Below are positions 1 to 5,471 of a stretch of 6,980 nt of DNA, one piece after another. Numbering within the stretch: position 1 is the first letter of the stretch; each line of letters begins with the position of its first letter. The stretch spans positions 1 through 6,980 of the forward strand of contig JAGACT010000248.1 in assembly GCA_017613995.1 (NCBI GenBank), given 5' to 3'. The notes beneath the pieces are model-generated. The model was not told where the DNA came from. It made no database searches and worked only from the letters and a program-made list of their open reading frames with translations. The stretch is from Eubacteriaceae bacterium (GTDB lineage: Bacteria; Bacillota; Clostridia; Eubacteriales; Anaerofustaceae). The translations under genes and the position numbers were made by a program.

Positions 1-1610
1 GCGGACACAGGGCAGACACTTGCCCGCTGTCCCGTTTGACCGGGATCACTTTTTCTCCTGTGGTATTCCTGTGACGCTCTAAGGACATCCCGCACCGTCA
101 CGGACAACACAGTGCCGTACAGATACTCACAGTCATCATCCTCCGGAAAGATGCGCTCATCGTACTTCCTTCCGATGTTGACAGCCGCGTTTATGTCGGC
201 GTTTATGAGCTTACCGTCATCCTGCAGGTACACTCCCCGCTTTATCCTCTCACCTGAGAATGACACGAGCCTGTTATCGTCTTCTCCGTAGGTAGGGATA
301 TGATCCCTTTTACCGAAGCACGCCTTTGAGGTATAGCTCTCTTCCTGGAGGATCAGCCTGACTGAGTATTTCACACATACTGTTTGAAGGATACTTATGA
401 ACTTACCGTAGGGGATCTGCACGAAGGCCTGATTATTCTTGTGACCGATATCGATGCCCTGCTTTGCCCCGGGACTGTGACCGACGATAAGGTAATCAAG
501 ACCTCTTTGCCTCATGGTACGGCAGATAAAGTGGGCTGTCTTGTAGAAGGTATCCCTCATGATGTTATCACGCTTTCTGCGGATGCTTCGAATCTGTTTT
601 GTCTCGGGAGGATGATACGTTTTCGTATCATGTCCCTTCATGAGCTCTGACGTAAGAAATGAGATCCTTTTGGAAGACCACTGGTTAAGAGCCTTGAGCG
701 CTCCGCCCTTGATAACTATGGGATCATTTCCCCTGTTATCTGCGATGGCTGCGAAGTTTTCAAGGCCAAGGTCCATCATCATGACTCCGGCGGGCCTGCC
801 GTCTGTGCCTATGATATCGTTCTCCTTCGGAAGGAAATCTTCTTCTTTAAGACCGTCATCGGTAACGATCTGGATACGGTATATCCCGTAGTAGGGTACT
901 ACTCTTACCTCTATGAGCTTTTCCTTTGACGAGCGGGGAAGCGCTGATACATCAAGGCTGGGACGTTTCGTTCCCGTAGATCCTTCTACATCACACTTCG
1001 GAAAGAAGAGCCTTTGATGCTTTATACTGCAGGCAATATTTGAAAAGACCGCTGTGCTCCTGCCTCCCGACTTCTTATATCCCGGGATACGGGGCTTTCC
1101 GGTATGAGCCGAAGAGGGCGAGTAAGTCCTGAGACTTTTGAAGTATGACATCCATGATTCACAGCAGTCCCTTATGGCGTTCTGTATGACATGGCTGTGG
1201 AAGGAGCGGTAATCGGGATTGTCGGTGAATTTGAAAACCGCGTCAAGAAGAGAGTAGGATGCGAACCAGTGCTGAGCATCGGGAACATTGAACTGAGCAC
1301 ATCTTAAGTCTTTCAGTTTCTTTTCACGGTCTTCATCGGAAAAAGCAGTATCTTCACGGATATGCCTGGCTTTGAGTTCACACTTTTCTCTGAGAACTGC
1401 GTTAATCTGAGGAACAGCGGTGTATACTGTCTGTATCACACCTACTTCATTCTCTGTGCGTACAGAGGGATCCTTGCCAAGACCGGTCATGAGGTTACGG
1501 ATGTAGAAGTTGGCGACATTGCGCATGTTGTTGGAACACAGACAGGCCCTGTCCAGATAACCGAACAGGGGATGATCCTTATGTATGTCGATGCATTCAA
1601 CATGGTACAT
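1..1610 (-). CDS. tnpB: TnpB-family RNA-guided nuclease (IS200/IS605 OrfB, ESYTSKA variant), 3' end cut by window
   Basis: An uninterrupted reading frame of 536 codons runs from an ATG at 1610 off the left edge. The start is preceded by AAGGA seven bases upstream, and an in-frame TGA lies just before it. TnpB proteins are guide-RNA-directed DNA nucleases carried by IS200/IS605 transposons. The RuvC-like core is visible: RuvC-I Asp280 in MMMDLGLENFAAIADN, the block QGIDIGHKNNQAFVQIP (about 384-400), Glu423/Glu424 in EESYTSKACF, then FSGERIKRGVY and KLINADINAAVNIGRKY with RuvC-III Asp472. The classical CxxC zinc ribbon is absent; the EESYTSKA block takes its place, as in a known OrfB sublineage. 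All three acidic positions are present, so the protein is probably not nuclease-dead. At least 64 residues follow Asp472, a long tail overlapping predicted RNA hairpins. No tnpA is seen. Composition is less GC-rich than its neighbours, suggesting horizontal origin. The family call is firm; activity is inference. Confidence 0.95.
   Translation of the reverse strand, partial: MYHVECIDIHKDHPLFGYLDRACLCSNNMRNVANFYIRNLMTGLGKDPSVRTENEVGVIQTVYTAVPQINAVLREKCELKARHIREDTAFSDEDREKKLKDLRCAQFNVPDAQHWFASYSLLDAVFKFTDNPDYRSFHSHVIQNAIRDCCESWMSYFKSLRTYSPSSAHTGKPRIPGYKKSGGRSTAVFSNIACSIKHQRLFFPKCDVEGSTGTKRPSLDVSALPRSSKEKLIEVRVVPYYGIYRIQIVTDDGLKEEDFLPKENDIIGTDGRPAGVMMMDLGLENFAAIADNRGNDPIVIKGGALKALNQWSSKRISFLTSELMKGHDTKTYHPPETKQIRSIRRKRDNIMRDTFYKTAHFICRTMRQRGLDYLIVGHSPGAKQGIDIGHKNNQAFVQIPYGKFISILQTVCVKYSVRLILQEESYTSKACFGKRDHIPTYGEDDNRLVSFSGERIKRGVYLQDDGKLINADINAAVNIGRKYDERIFPEDDDCEYLYGTVLSVTVRDVLRASQEYHRRKSDPGQTGQRASVCPVS
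3..45 (-). ncRNA. Candidate omega-RNA (reRNA) scaffold hairpins at the 3' end of tnpB
   Basis: Two adjacent inverted repeats lie inside the last visible codons of tnpB. The first is TCCCG-N6-CGGGA (30-45). The second is GGACA-N2-GGGCA-N6-TGCCC-N2-TGTCC (3-32), a 10-bp stem with one 2x2 internal mismatch. They share three bases, so full pairing of both is mutually exclusive. TnpB guide RNAs are known to derive from the 3' end of the tnpB transcript, with stem-loops just before the element's right end and the guide drawn from flanking DNA. Position, orientation and pairing all fit. The alternative is that these are only the right-end hairpins bound by a TnpA transposase; the two roles often overlap. 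The element end and any guide lie outside the window. Confidence 0.5.
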
Positions 1611-1662
1611 GGAGACATCCTTATCTAAGATTCAGTGTGAACTCAAAAGCCGTTCCGAATTG

Positions 1663-1671
1663 ATTATACCA
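1663..1671 (-). promoter_or_regulatory. Extended -10 promoter of tnpB
   Basis: Read on the minus strand the sequence is TGgTATAAT: a perfect -10 hexamer (1663-1668) with an upstream TG (1670-1671). The predicted start site is near 1656, giving a leader of roughly 45 bases before the tnpB ATG. No good -35 hexamer is present, as is usual for extended -10 promoters. An AT-rich inverted repeat covers the -35 position. Confidence 0.6.
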
Positions 1672-1685
1672 TATATGTTCGAAAA

Positions 1686-1701
1686 AAACATACATATGTT
1701 T
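1686..1701. repeat. Inverted repeat at the -35 position of the tnpB promoter
   Basis: AAACATA and TATGTTT flank a CA dinucleotide, a 7-bp perfect inverted repeat. It occupies the region expected for the -35 element of the tnpB promoter. A related ATATATGTT (1672-1680) sits next to it. This could be a repressor operator or simply AT-rich element-end DNA. The role is inferred. Confidence 0.35.
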
Positions 1702-1721
1702 GCATATTTTTAAAAATTAGA

Positions 1722-1766
1722 ATCGCATTCATCCCACCGCTTGCAGAAGCGGGGGTCTTCTGCGAT
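1722..1766. repeat. Nested hairpin structure upstream of tnpB, possible element end
   Basis: An outer stem ATCGCA (1722-1727) / TGCGAT (1761-1766) encloses an inner stem CCGCTT (1737-1742) / AAGCGG (1747-1752) with a four-base loop; two more C-G pairs follow one mismatch. An alternative stem GCAGAAG (1743-1749) / CTTCTGC (1757-1763) competes with the inner one. Subterminal hairpins of this size mark the ends of IS200/IS605 elements, where TnpA binds them as single-stranded DNA. It lies where tnpB-like composition gives way to the GC-rich chromosome. It could be the left end of this element, or the right end of a decayed neighbour. No terminal cleavage site can be proved from one copy. Confidence 0.45.
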
Positions 1767-1785
1767 GATTATGATAAAATTAATA

Positions 1786-1820
1786 CGGGCCCGCGGATGT
1801 TTTCCGCGGGCCCGATTTTT
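1786..1820 (+). terminator. Rho-independent terminator, strongest in the plus direction
   Basis: A perfect 12-bp stem, CGGGCCCGCGGA (1786-1797) and its complement (1803-1814), has a five-base loop and is followed by ATTTTT on the plus strand. In the minus direction the same hairpin stands 14 bases past the stop of the sigma-factor operon but is followed only by TATTAATTTTA, a weaker tract. It probably serves as a bidirectional barrier between that operon and the tnpB region. Confidence 0.75.
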
Positions 1821-1828
1821 TACTTCAT

Positions 1829-2119
1829 CTACAGCGCCGCCCCGAAGCGCTCCATGTACACCTGAGCCGCACCCATGGCTAAGGCGAACAGCAGGACGGT
1901 GAACATCAGGATCACCGCGCCGATATCATATTTCCTGCCGTCGGGATCTCTGTCGGATGCGAGGAGCTCCGCACCGAGGCTTATGATTATCAGGGGCCAG
2001 AACCGGAACACCGCCTGCAGGCTCACCGTCCCGGACAGGGAATGCCACAGCAGCGCGGCTCCGGAGACGATCATGACGGCTCCCGAAGTCAGAGTGCCTA
2101 CTCTGCGCTTCGTTTTCAT
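1829..2119 (-). CDS. Small LiaI/LiaF-like transmembrane protein
   Basis: A 96-residue membrane protein. Three hydrophobic segments are visible: about 8-28, about 36-54 with the block FRFWPLIIISLGAELL, and about 66-86. An aromatic-WP-(L/I)-I-x(2,3)-LG block at the start of a helix is typical of the LiaI/LiaF-like transmembrane region found in cell-envelope stress proteins. The start at 2119 is chosen because its ATG overlaps the upstream stop as ATGA, which indicates translational coupling; a further upstream ATG in the same frame at 2287 would overlap the preceding gene by about 170 bases and is unlikely. It is the last gene of the sigma-factor operon. A role in sensing or modulating envelope stress is inferred from context; no catalytic residues are seen. 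Confidence 0.85.
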   Translation of the reverse strand: MKTKRRVGTLTSGAVMIVSGAALLWHSLSGTVSLQAVFRFWPLIIISLGAELLASDRDPDGRKYDIGAVILMFTVLLFALAMGAAQVYMERFGAAL

Positions 2120-2697
2120 TTCTGCTCCTCCGAACCTTGCGGGGATCCGGGATCTCCCGCTGTCCCGAAGTCTTCGCCGGTGAGATCGGCCTTTCTCGTC
2201 TTCATCAGTCGGATGCCGCCGGCGATCAGCAGCGCCGAGATGACCAGCTCGGGTATGCGGCTGATGATGCGGTACATCCCCTCCCACACCTCATCGGGAA
2301 GCATGTAATAGATCAGGTCGGACACATATCCCCACATAACCATGCCTCCGAACAGGATGAGCGCCCCGGCAAAGATCTTTCTGGAGCGTTCGCCGGTAAG
2401 GACGAATCCCCCTTCCTCCGCCAGCTCTTCCCAGAAGTAACGGTCGCGGTACTGTTCGATGAACTCATCGTCGGCCGCCGCCAGGTTCCTGGCGTGGAAG
2501 AAGCTGTAGAACCAGACGATCAGCGCGGCGCCTGCCATGAAGGCAAGGCCCCTGAGGTTCCCTGCTGCTGCAGCCGCAGCCAGGAACACGGCCATCAGGC
2601 TGATGCCGTTTTTCATGTATCCCATGTACATCTGTGCCGCTCCCGGGATAAGGGATGCGATAAATAACAGAAAACCGTTTCTCTTTGCAGGTATCAT
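2116..2697 (-). CDS. TM2-like multi-pass membrane protein
   Basis: A 193-residue membrane protein. Its N-terminus carries the TM2-domain-like signature SLIPGAAQMYMGYMKNG (about 15-31), an early hydrophobic hairpin with a Pro-Gly and a GY turn. Hydrophobic stretches lie near residues 9-24, 31-46, 49-67, 107-128 and 149-165. Between the third and fourth is a charged loop rich in Asp, Glu and Arg (about 70-106). The C-terminal tail from about 166 is polar and low in complexity. The ATG at 2697 overlaps the stop of the anti-sigma-like gene (ATGA), and its own stop overlaps the next start in the same way. TM2-type proteins have no settled biochemical function. Context suggests a membrane partner in a stress-response module. 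Confidence 0.85.
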   Translation of the reverse strand: MIPAKRNGFLLFIASLIPGAAQMYMGYMKNGISLMAVFLAAAAAAGNLRGLAFMAGAALIVWFYSFFHARNLAAADDEFIEQYRDRYFWEELAEEGGFVLTGERSRKIFAGALILFGGMVMWGYVSDLIYYMLPDEVWEGMYRIISRIPELVISALLIAGGIRLMKTRKADLTGEDFGTAGDPGSPQGSEEQK

Positions 2698-3083
2698 TTT
2701 AATTCCTCCGTTTTATCAAATATCATAATGAGTCTGTCCTTTATCATACAGACGGTCTCGTAGCACCAGTTGGATCCCGGATCGTCAAGCACCTCCTGCC
2801 TGGAGGGCACCGTGCTGCCGCAGAGCACATCCTCCCTGGAGGGCACCCGGTACAGCTGCGGGGCGAACATGAGCAGCGCGACGGCCGCCGCCACCGAGAG
2901 CCATACCTTCACGCAGTAGAGGGCGTAGCTTTCCTTCGGGCGTCTCCCCGGAAGACAGCTCCCCCGTATCCTTTCCGTCAGCTGCTCCGAGAGCTCATCG
3001 GGATAACGTACCGGGTCCTTTTCGCATTCGACGACGAGCATCTCCAGCTCTTCGTCGGTAAGATATTCAGTGCGTCGTTTCAC
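2694..3083 (-). CDS. Putative anti-sigma factor, single-pass membrane protein (GTG start)
   Basis: A 129-residue protein directly after an ECF sigma gene, the classical place for its anti-sigma factor. It has a charged cytosolic-type N-terminus (1-56), one hydrophobic helix (about 57-78) and a C-terminal part of about 50 residues probably outside the cell. The start is a GTG at 3083 forming a GTGA overlap with the sigma stop; the frame stays open further upstream, but that stretch lies wholly inside the sigma gene. The HxxxCxxC motif of zinc-binding anti-sigma domains is not present. Cysteines in the outer part (about 88, 107 and 112) could form a disulfide. Topology and operon position support the role; no family signature was recognised, so binding to the sigma factor is inference. 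Confidence 0.8.
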   Translation of the reverse strand: MKRRTEYLTDEELEMLVVECEKDPVRYPDELSEQLTERIRGSCLPGRRPKESYALYCVKVWLSVAAAVALLMFAPQLYRVPSREDVLCGSTVPSRQEVLDDPGSNWCYETVCMIKDRLIMIFDKTEELK

Positions 3084-3604
3084 GGCATCAGTTCCTCCTT
3101 TCGCATCATGTTTCGAAGTATCTGCCTCGAGCGCCTTATCCTGCTCTGTACCGTCTTCAGGGGCAACCCCCTGAGGGAGGCTATCTCGGAAGCGTTCAGC
3201 CCCCGGATGAAGTGGTCCGTGGCGGTATCCCTCAGGGCATCCGTCATGCTGCCGCAGGCTCTTGCCACCGTCTCCACCGCCTCCCGGGAACCGAAGATCC
3301 TCTCCGGTGAGTCCTCCTCCCGTCCCGGGGCCGCTTCCAGCAGCTCTTCCTCCGCAGGGGCCCCCTTTCTTTCGGCGGAGCGGTTGTAGTCCACCGCCCT
3401 GTTGGCGGCTATCCTGGCGAGCCACGCCTTTTCGTTTTTTCCGTCGAAACGCTCCAGATTCCTCCAGGCAGAAAGGAACGTCTCCTGGGTCAGGTCCTCC
3501 GCGGCGAACCAGTCCCCCGTGATCCTGAGGCATATGGAAAAGACCAGGTCCCGGTATCGGTCCATCATGGCTTCAATTATCTTTTCAGCCGAGGCTCTCT
3601 CCAT
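3080..3604 (-). CDS. ECF-family (sigma-70 group 4) RNA polymerase sigma factor
   Basis: A 174-residue ECF sigma factor that would direct RNA polymerase to a small regulon. Region 2 spans about 12-78 and contains DLTQETFLSAWRNLERF (37-53), the core-binding and -10 recognition segment. A variable acidic linker covers about 79-107. Region 4 spans about 108-165 with a helix-turn-helix in LNASEIASLRGLPLKTVQSR (136-155) for -35 recognition. The ATG at 3604 is preferred because AAAGGAGA lies at ideal distance; an in-frame TTG at 3625 lies upstream of that site. The stop overlaps the next gene's GTG. It heads a four-gene operon with three membrane proteins, indicating envelope-stress signalling. The signal and target regulon are unknown. 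Confidence 0.95.
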   Translation of the reverse strand: MERASAEKIIEAMMDRYRDLVFSICLRITGDWFAAEDLTQETFLSAWRNLERFDGKNEKAWLARIAANRAVDYNRSAERKGAPAEEELLEAAPGREEDSPERIFGSREAVETVARACGSMTDALRDTATDHFIRGLNASEIASLRGLPLKTVQSRIRRSRQILRNMMRKEELMP

Positions 3605-3634
3605 GTCCGCCTCTCCTTTCTTCAACTGATATAA

Positions 3635-3666
3635 CGAAACAGGGGCCCGGATGTATTCATGTTTCG
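3635..3666. repeat. Inverted repeat around the sigma-operon transcription start
   Basis: CGAAACA (3635-3641) and TGTTTCG (3660-3666) form a perfect 7-bp inverted repeat with an 18-base spacer. The expected start site of the minus-strand promoter (near 3665) falls in one arm, so it could be an operator or a hairpin at the very 5' end of the sigma mRNA. The role is inferred. Confidence 0.35.
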
Positions 3667-3671
3667 GAAAA

Positions 3672-3680
3672 ATTGTAGCA
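3672..3680 (-). promoter_or_regulatory. Extended -10 promoter of the sigma-factor operon
   Basis: On the minus strand the sequence reads TGcTACAAT, a five-of-six -10 hexamer (3672-3677) with an extended TG (3679-3680). TCTGACG lies upstream at 3693-3699. The leader to the sigma ATG is about 60 bases. It does not look like a typical ECF promoter (GGAAC/CGT), so the operon is probably read at least partly by the housekeeping sigma factor. Confidence 0.5.
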
Positions 3681-3692
3681 GAAAATTTCAGC

Positions 3693-3762
3693 CGTCAGAA
3701 CTATAAGGCATCAGATAAGGCGTAATTATCCGCCGCGGTGCATCACGGTAAACTATCTGACG
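3693..3762. promoter_or_regulatory. Mirrored TCTGACG blocks between divergent promoters
   Basis: CGTCAGA (3693-3699) and TCTGACG (3756-3762) form an inverted pair, each lying upstream of one of the two divergent -10 elements: 15 bases (minus) and 14 bases (plus) separate the block from the TACAAT hexamer. Between them sits GATAA-N7-TTATC (3714-3730), another small inverted repeat. The blocks could be -35-proximal elements or binding sites for a shared regulator. Confidence 0.35.
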
Positions 3763-3773
3763 ACACGGAATTA

Positions 3774-3782
3774 TGGTACAAT
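3774..3782 (+). promoter_or_regulatory. Extended -10 promoter of the fused spermidine-synthase-like gene
   Basis: TGgTACAAT (TG at 3774-3775, hexamer at 3777-3782) lies 39 bases before the TTG start. The expected transcription start is near 3789, leaving a short leader that holds AGGAG at 3811-3815. The -35 match is weak, in line with an extended -10 promoter. Confidence 0.6.
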
Positions 3783-3821
3783 TACGGTATGCTCCGGAAA
3801 TCGGAATAACAGGAGAACGAG

Positions 3822-5426
3822 TTGAAGAACATTTTAAAGAACAAGGGATATCTGTACATGACGGAATTCTTTGCCGGCATGTCGGTGATGGCGGTGGAAC
3901 TGGCCGCGTCCCGCCTTATGGCACCCTACTTCAGTTCATCCCAGATCGTATACACGATCATCATCGGCACGGTCATGATAGCCATGGCCCTGGGAAACGT
4001 GTACGGGGGCAAGAGCGCCGACAAAAACCCCGACCCCACCATACTCTACCGGAGGATACTCATAGCCGGAGCCTGGATAGCGGGCATCCCCTTCCTGGGA
4101 CGCTTCGTGATCATGGGCATCTCCGCGGTGCTGATCCTCAGCGTGGATTCGGGCTTCCTGGTGGCGGCGGCCTTCGCCAGCTGCATGCTCATCTTCGTTT
4201 TCCCGCTGTTCCTTCTGGGCACAGTCACCCCTTCCCTGGTTCGCTACATCATCGAAAACGCGGAGGAGAGCGGCGAGATAACCGGCCGTCTCGGGGCATA
4301 CAATACCATAGGCAGCATCATCGGCACCTTCCTGCCCACCTTCGTGACCATACCCTCCGTGGGAACGGCAGCCACCTTCATCATCTTCTCCGGCATACTC
4401 ATAGTACTGGCCTGCCTGTACTTCATAAGCATCCGCAAAAGGCCCGCCGTACTGATGATCGCGGTGATCCTGTTTATCATCTTTTCGGTGCTGGGGGCGA
4501 GGAGCGCCTTCGCCTTCTGGGAGCAGGATCTCTCCTACGAGGGGGAATCGGTGTACAACTACCTCCAGGTGCGGGAGGAGCGGGACCGCATGATCCTTTC
4601 CACCAACGTGCTCTTCGGAGTGCAGTCGGTAAAGATGAAGAGCGGCACCGTCACCGGGATGTACTACGACTACGCCCTGGCGGCTCCCGCCATGGCCGCA
4701 AAGGACACTGGAGAGCCCCTGAGGATCCTGATACTGGGAAACGGCTCAGGGACCTTCGCCACCCAGTGCGTGAACTGCTTTCCCCTCTGCAGCGTGGACG
4801 GGGTGGAGATAGACAAAAAGATCACCATGCTGGCCCGGGAGTATTTCGACCTGCCCGAAAACGTCACGGTCTACGAATACGACGGCAGGGCCTTCCTGGA
4901 GGCGTCGGATGAGGTGTACGACGTGATCATGGTGGACGCCTATCAGGACATAACCATACCCTTCCAGATGAGCACGGTGGAATTCTTCCGCCTGGTCTCC
5001 TCCCACCTTGCCGATGACGGCATCATGGTGCTGAACATGAACATGCACTCCGACGGGGAGGGCTCCATCAACGAATACATAACCAATACGGTGCTCACCT
5101 GCTTCGGCAGTGTGTATACCGCCGACGTCGCCTGGACGTCCAACCGGGAGCTTTTCGCCGCAAAGAGCGGCGACCCGTCCGAGATGCTCGAAGCGGTCCT
5201 GGGGCGTTATGAAGGGACCGTCCTGTATACGGTCCTGGGGAAGGTCAGCGCAGGCCTCGAGCGCTCATACATCACCGATCCCGCCCGGATCCTCACCGAC
5301 GACAGGGCCCCGGTGGAGGTGCTGGGCATGAAGGCCATCGACGAGATGATCTCCGAGGAGCTCAGATACTATCAGGATCTGTTCAAAGAGAAGGGCCTGA
5401 GGGGAGTTTTGGAGGACATTCTGTAG
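3822..5426 (+). CDS. Fused membrane-domain / spermidine-synthase-like protein (TTG start)
   Basis: A 534-residue two-part protein. Residues about 11-227 are hydrophobic with seven or so membrane segments, beginning in EFFAGMSVMAVELAASRLMAP and including FPLFLLGTVTPSLVRY and a Gly-rich NTIGSIIGTFLP stretch. Residues about 235-500 form a Rossmann-type, spermidine-synthase-like domain: YNYLQV (245-250), ILILGNGSGTFATQ (302-315), acidic Glu329 in DGVEID, DGRAFLEA (354-361), MVDAYQDITIPF (370-381) and LTDDRAPVEVL (491-501). This architecture is known as the fused MFS/spermidine synthase family. Aminopropyl transfer to a polyamine is possible, but no substrate has been shown for most members. The start is TTG at 3822, fixed by AGGAG six bases upstream; the next in-frame ATG (3858) lacks such a site. 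It stands alone on the plus strand, divergent from the sigma operon and convergent with rpsR. Confidence 0.93.
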   Translation: MKNILKNKGYLYMTEFFAGMSVMAVELAASRLMAPYFSSSQIVYTIIIGTVMIAMALGNVYGGKSADKNPDPTILYRRILIAGAWIAGIPFLGRFVIMGISAVLILSVDSGFLVAAAFASCMLIFVFPLFLLGTVTPSLVRYIIENAEESGEITGRLGAYNTIGSIIGTFLPTFVTIPSVGTAATFIIFSGILIVLACLYFISIRKRPAVLMIAVILFIIFSVLGARSAFAFWEQDLSYEGESVYNYLQVREERDRMILSTNVLFGVQSVKMKSGTVTGMYYDYALAAPAMAAKDTGEPLRILILGNGSGTFATQCVNCFPLCSVDGVEIDKKITMLAREYFDLPENVTVYEYDGRAFLEASDEVYDVIMVDAYQDITIPFQMSTVEFFRLVSSHLADDGIMVLNMNMHSDGEGSINEYITNTVLTCFGSVYTADVAWTSNRELFAAKSGDPSEMLEAVLGRYEGTVLYTVLGKVSAGLERSYITDPARILTDDRAPVEVLGMKAIDEMISEELRYYQDLFKEKGLRGVLEDIL

Positions 5427-5430
5427 GGCA

Positions 5431-5458
5431 TAAAAAGGACGGGCCCGTAGGCCCGCCC
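5431..5458 (-). terminator. Terminator of the rpsF-ssb-rpsR operon, UACG tetraloop
   Basis: In minus-strand RNA, GGGCGGGCC and GGCCCGUCC form a 9-bp stem (one G-U pair) capped by UACG with a C-G closing pair, a member of the very stable UNCG tetraloops. UUUUUA follows directly. It starts 13 bases past the rpsR stop. In the plus direction the same hairpin follows the spermidine-synthase-like gene but lacks a solid T tract there, so it is at best partly bidirectional. Confidence 0.85.
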
Positions 5459-5471
5459 GATGTGATTATTA

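Noticed and set aside
384..891. Plus-strand frames opposite tnpB
   Set aside because: They lack family features and lie antisense to a continuous TnpB frame with all its motifs.
1875..2667. Plus-strand frames opposite the TM2-like and LiaI-like genes
   Set aside because: They are antisense shadows with low-complexity composition and no ribosome binding sites.
3084..3533. An upstream extension of the anti-sigma frame inside the sigma gene
   Set aside because: The extension is Gly/Arg-rich shadow sequence; the GTG overlapping the sigma stop gives normal operon spacing.
3605..3625. TTG start seven codons upstream for the sigma factor
   Set aside because: The AAAGGAGA ribosome binding site lies between this TTG and the ATG at 3604, so it serves the ATG.
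3773..4912. A 379-codon plus-strand frame overlapping the spermidine-synthase-like gene
   Set aside because: It is rich in His, Arg, Gly and Pro, has no recognisable motif, and shadows a gene with clear family blocks; GC-rich codon bias keeps the frame open.
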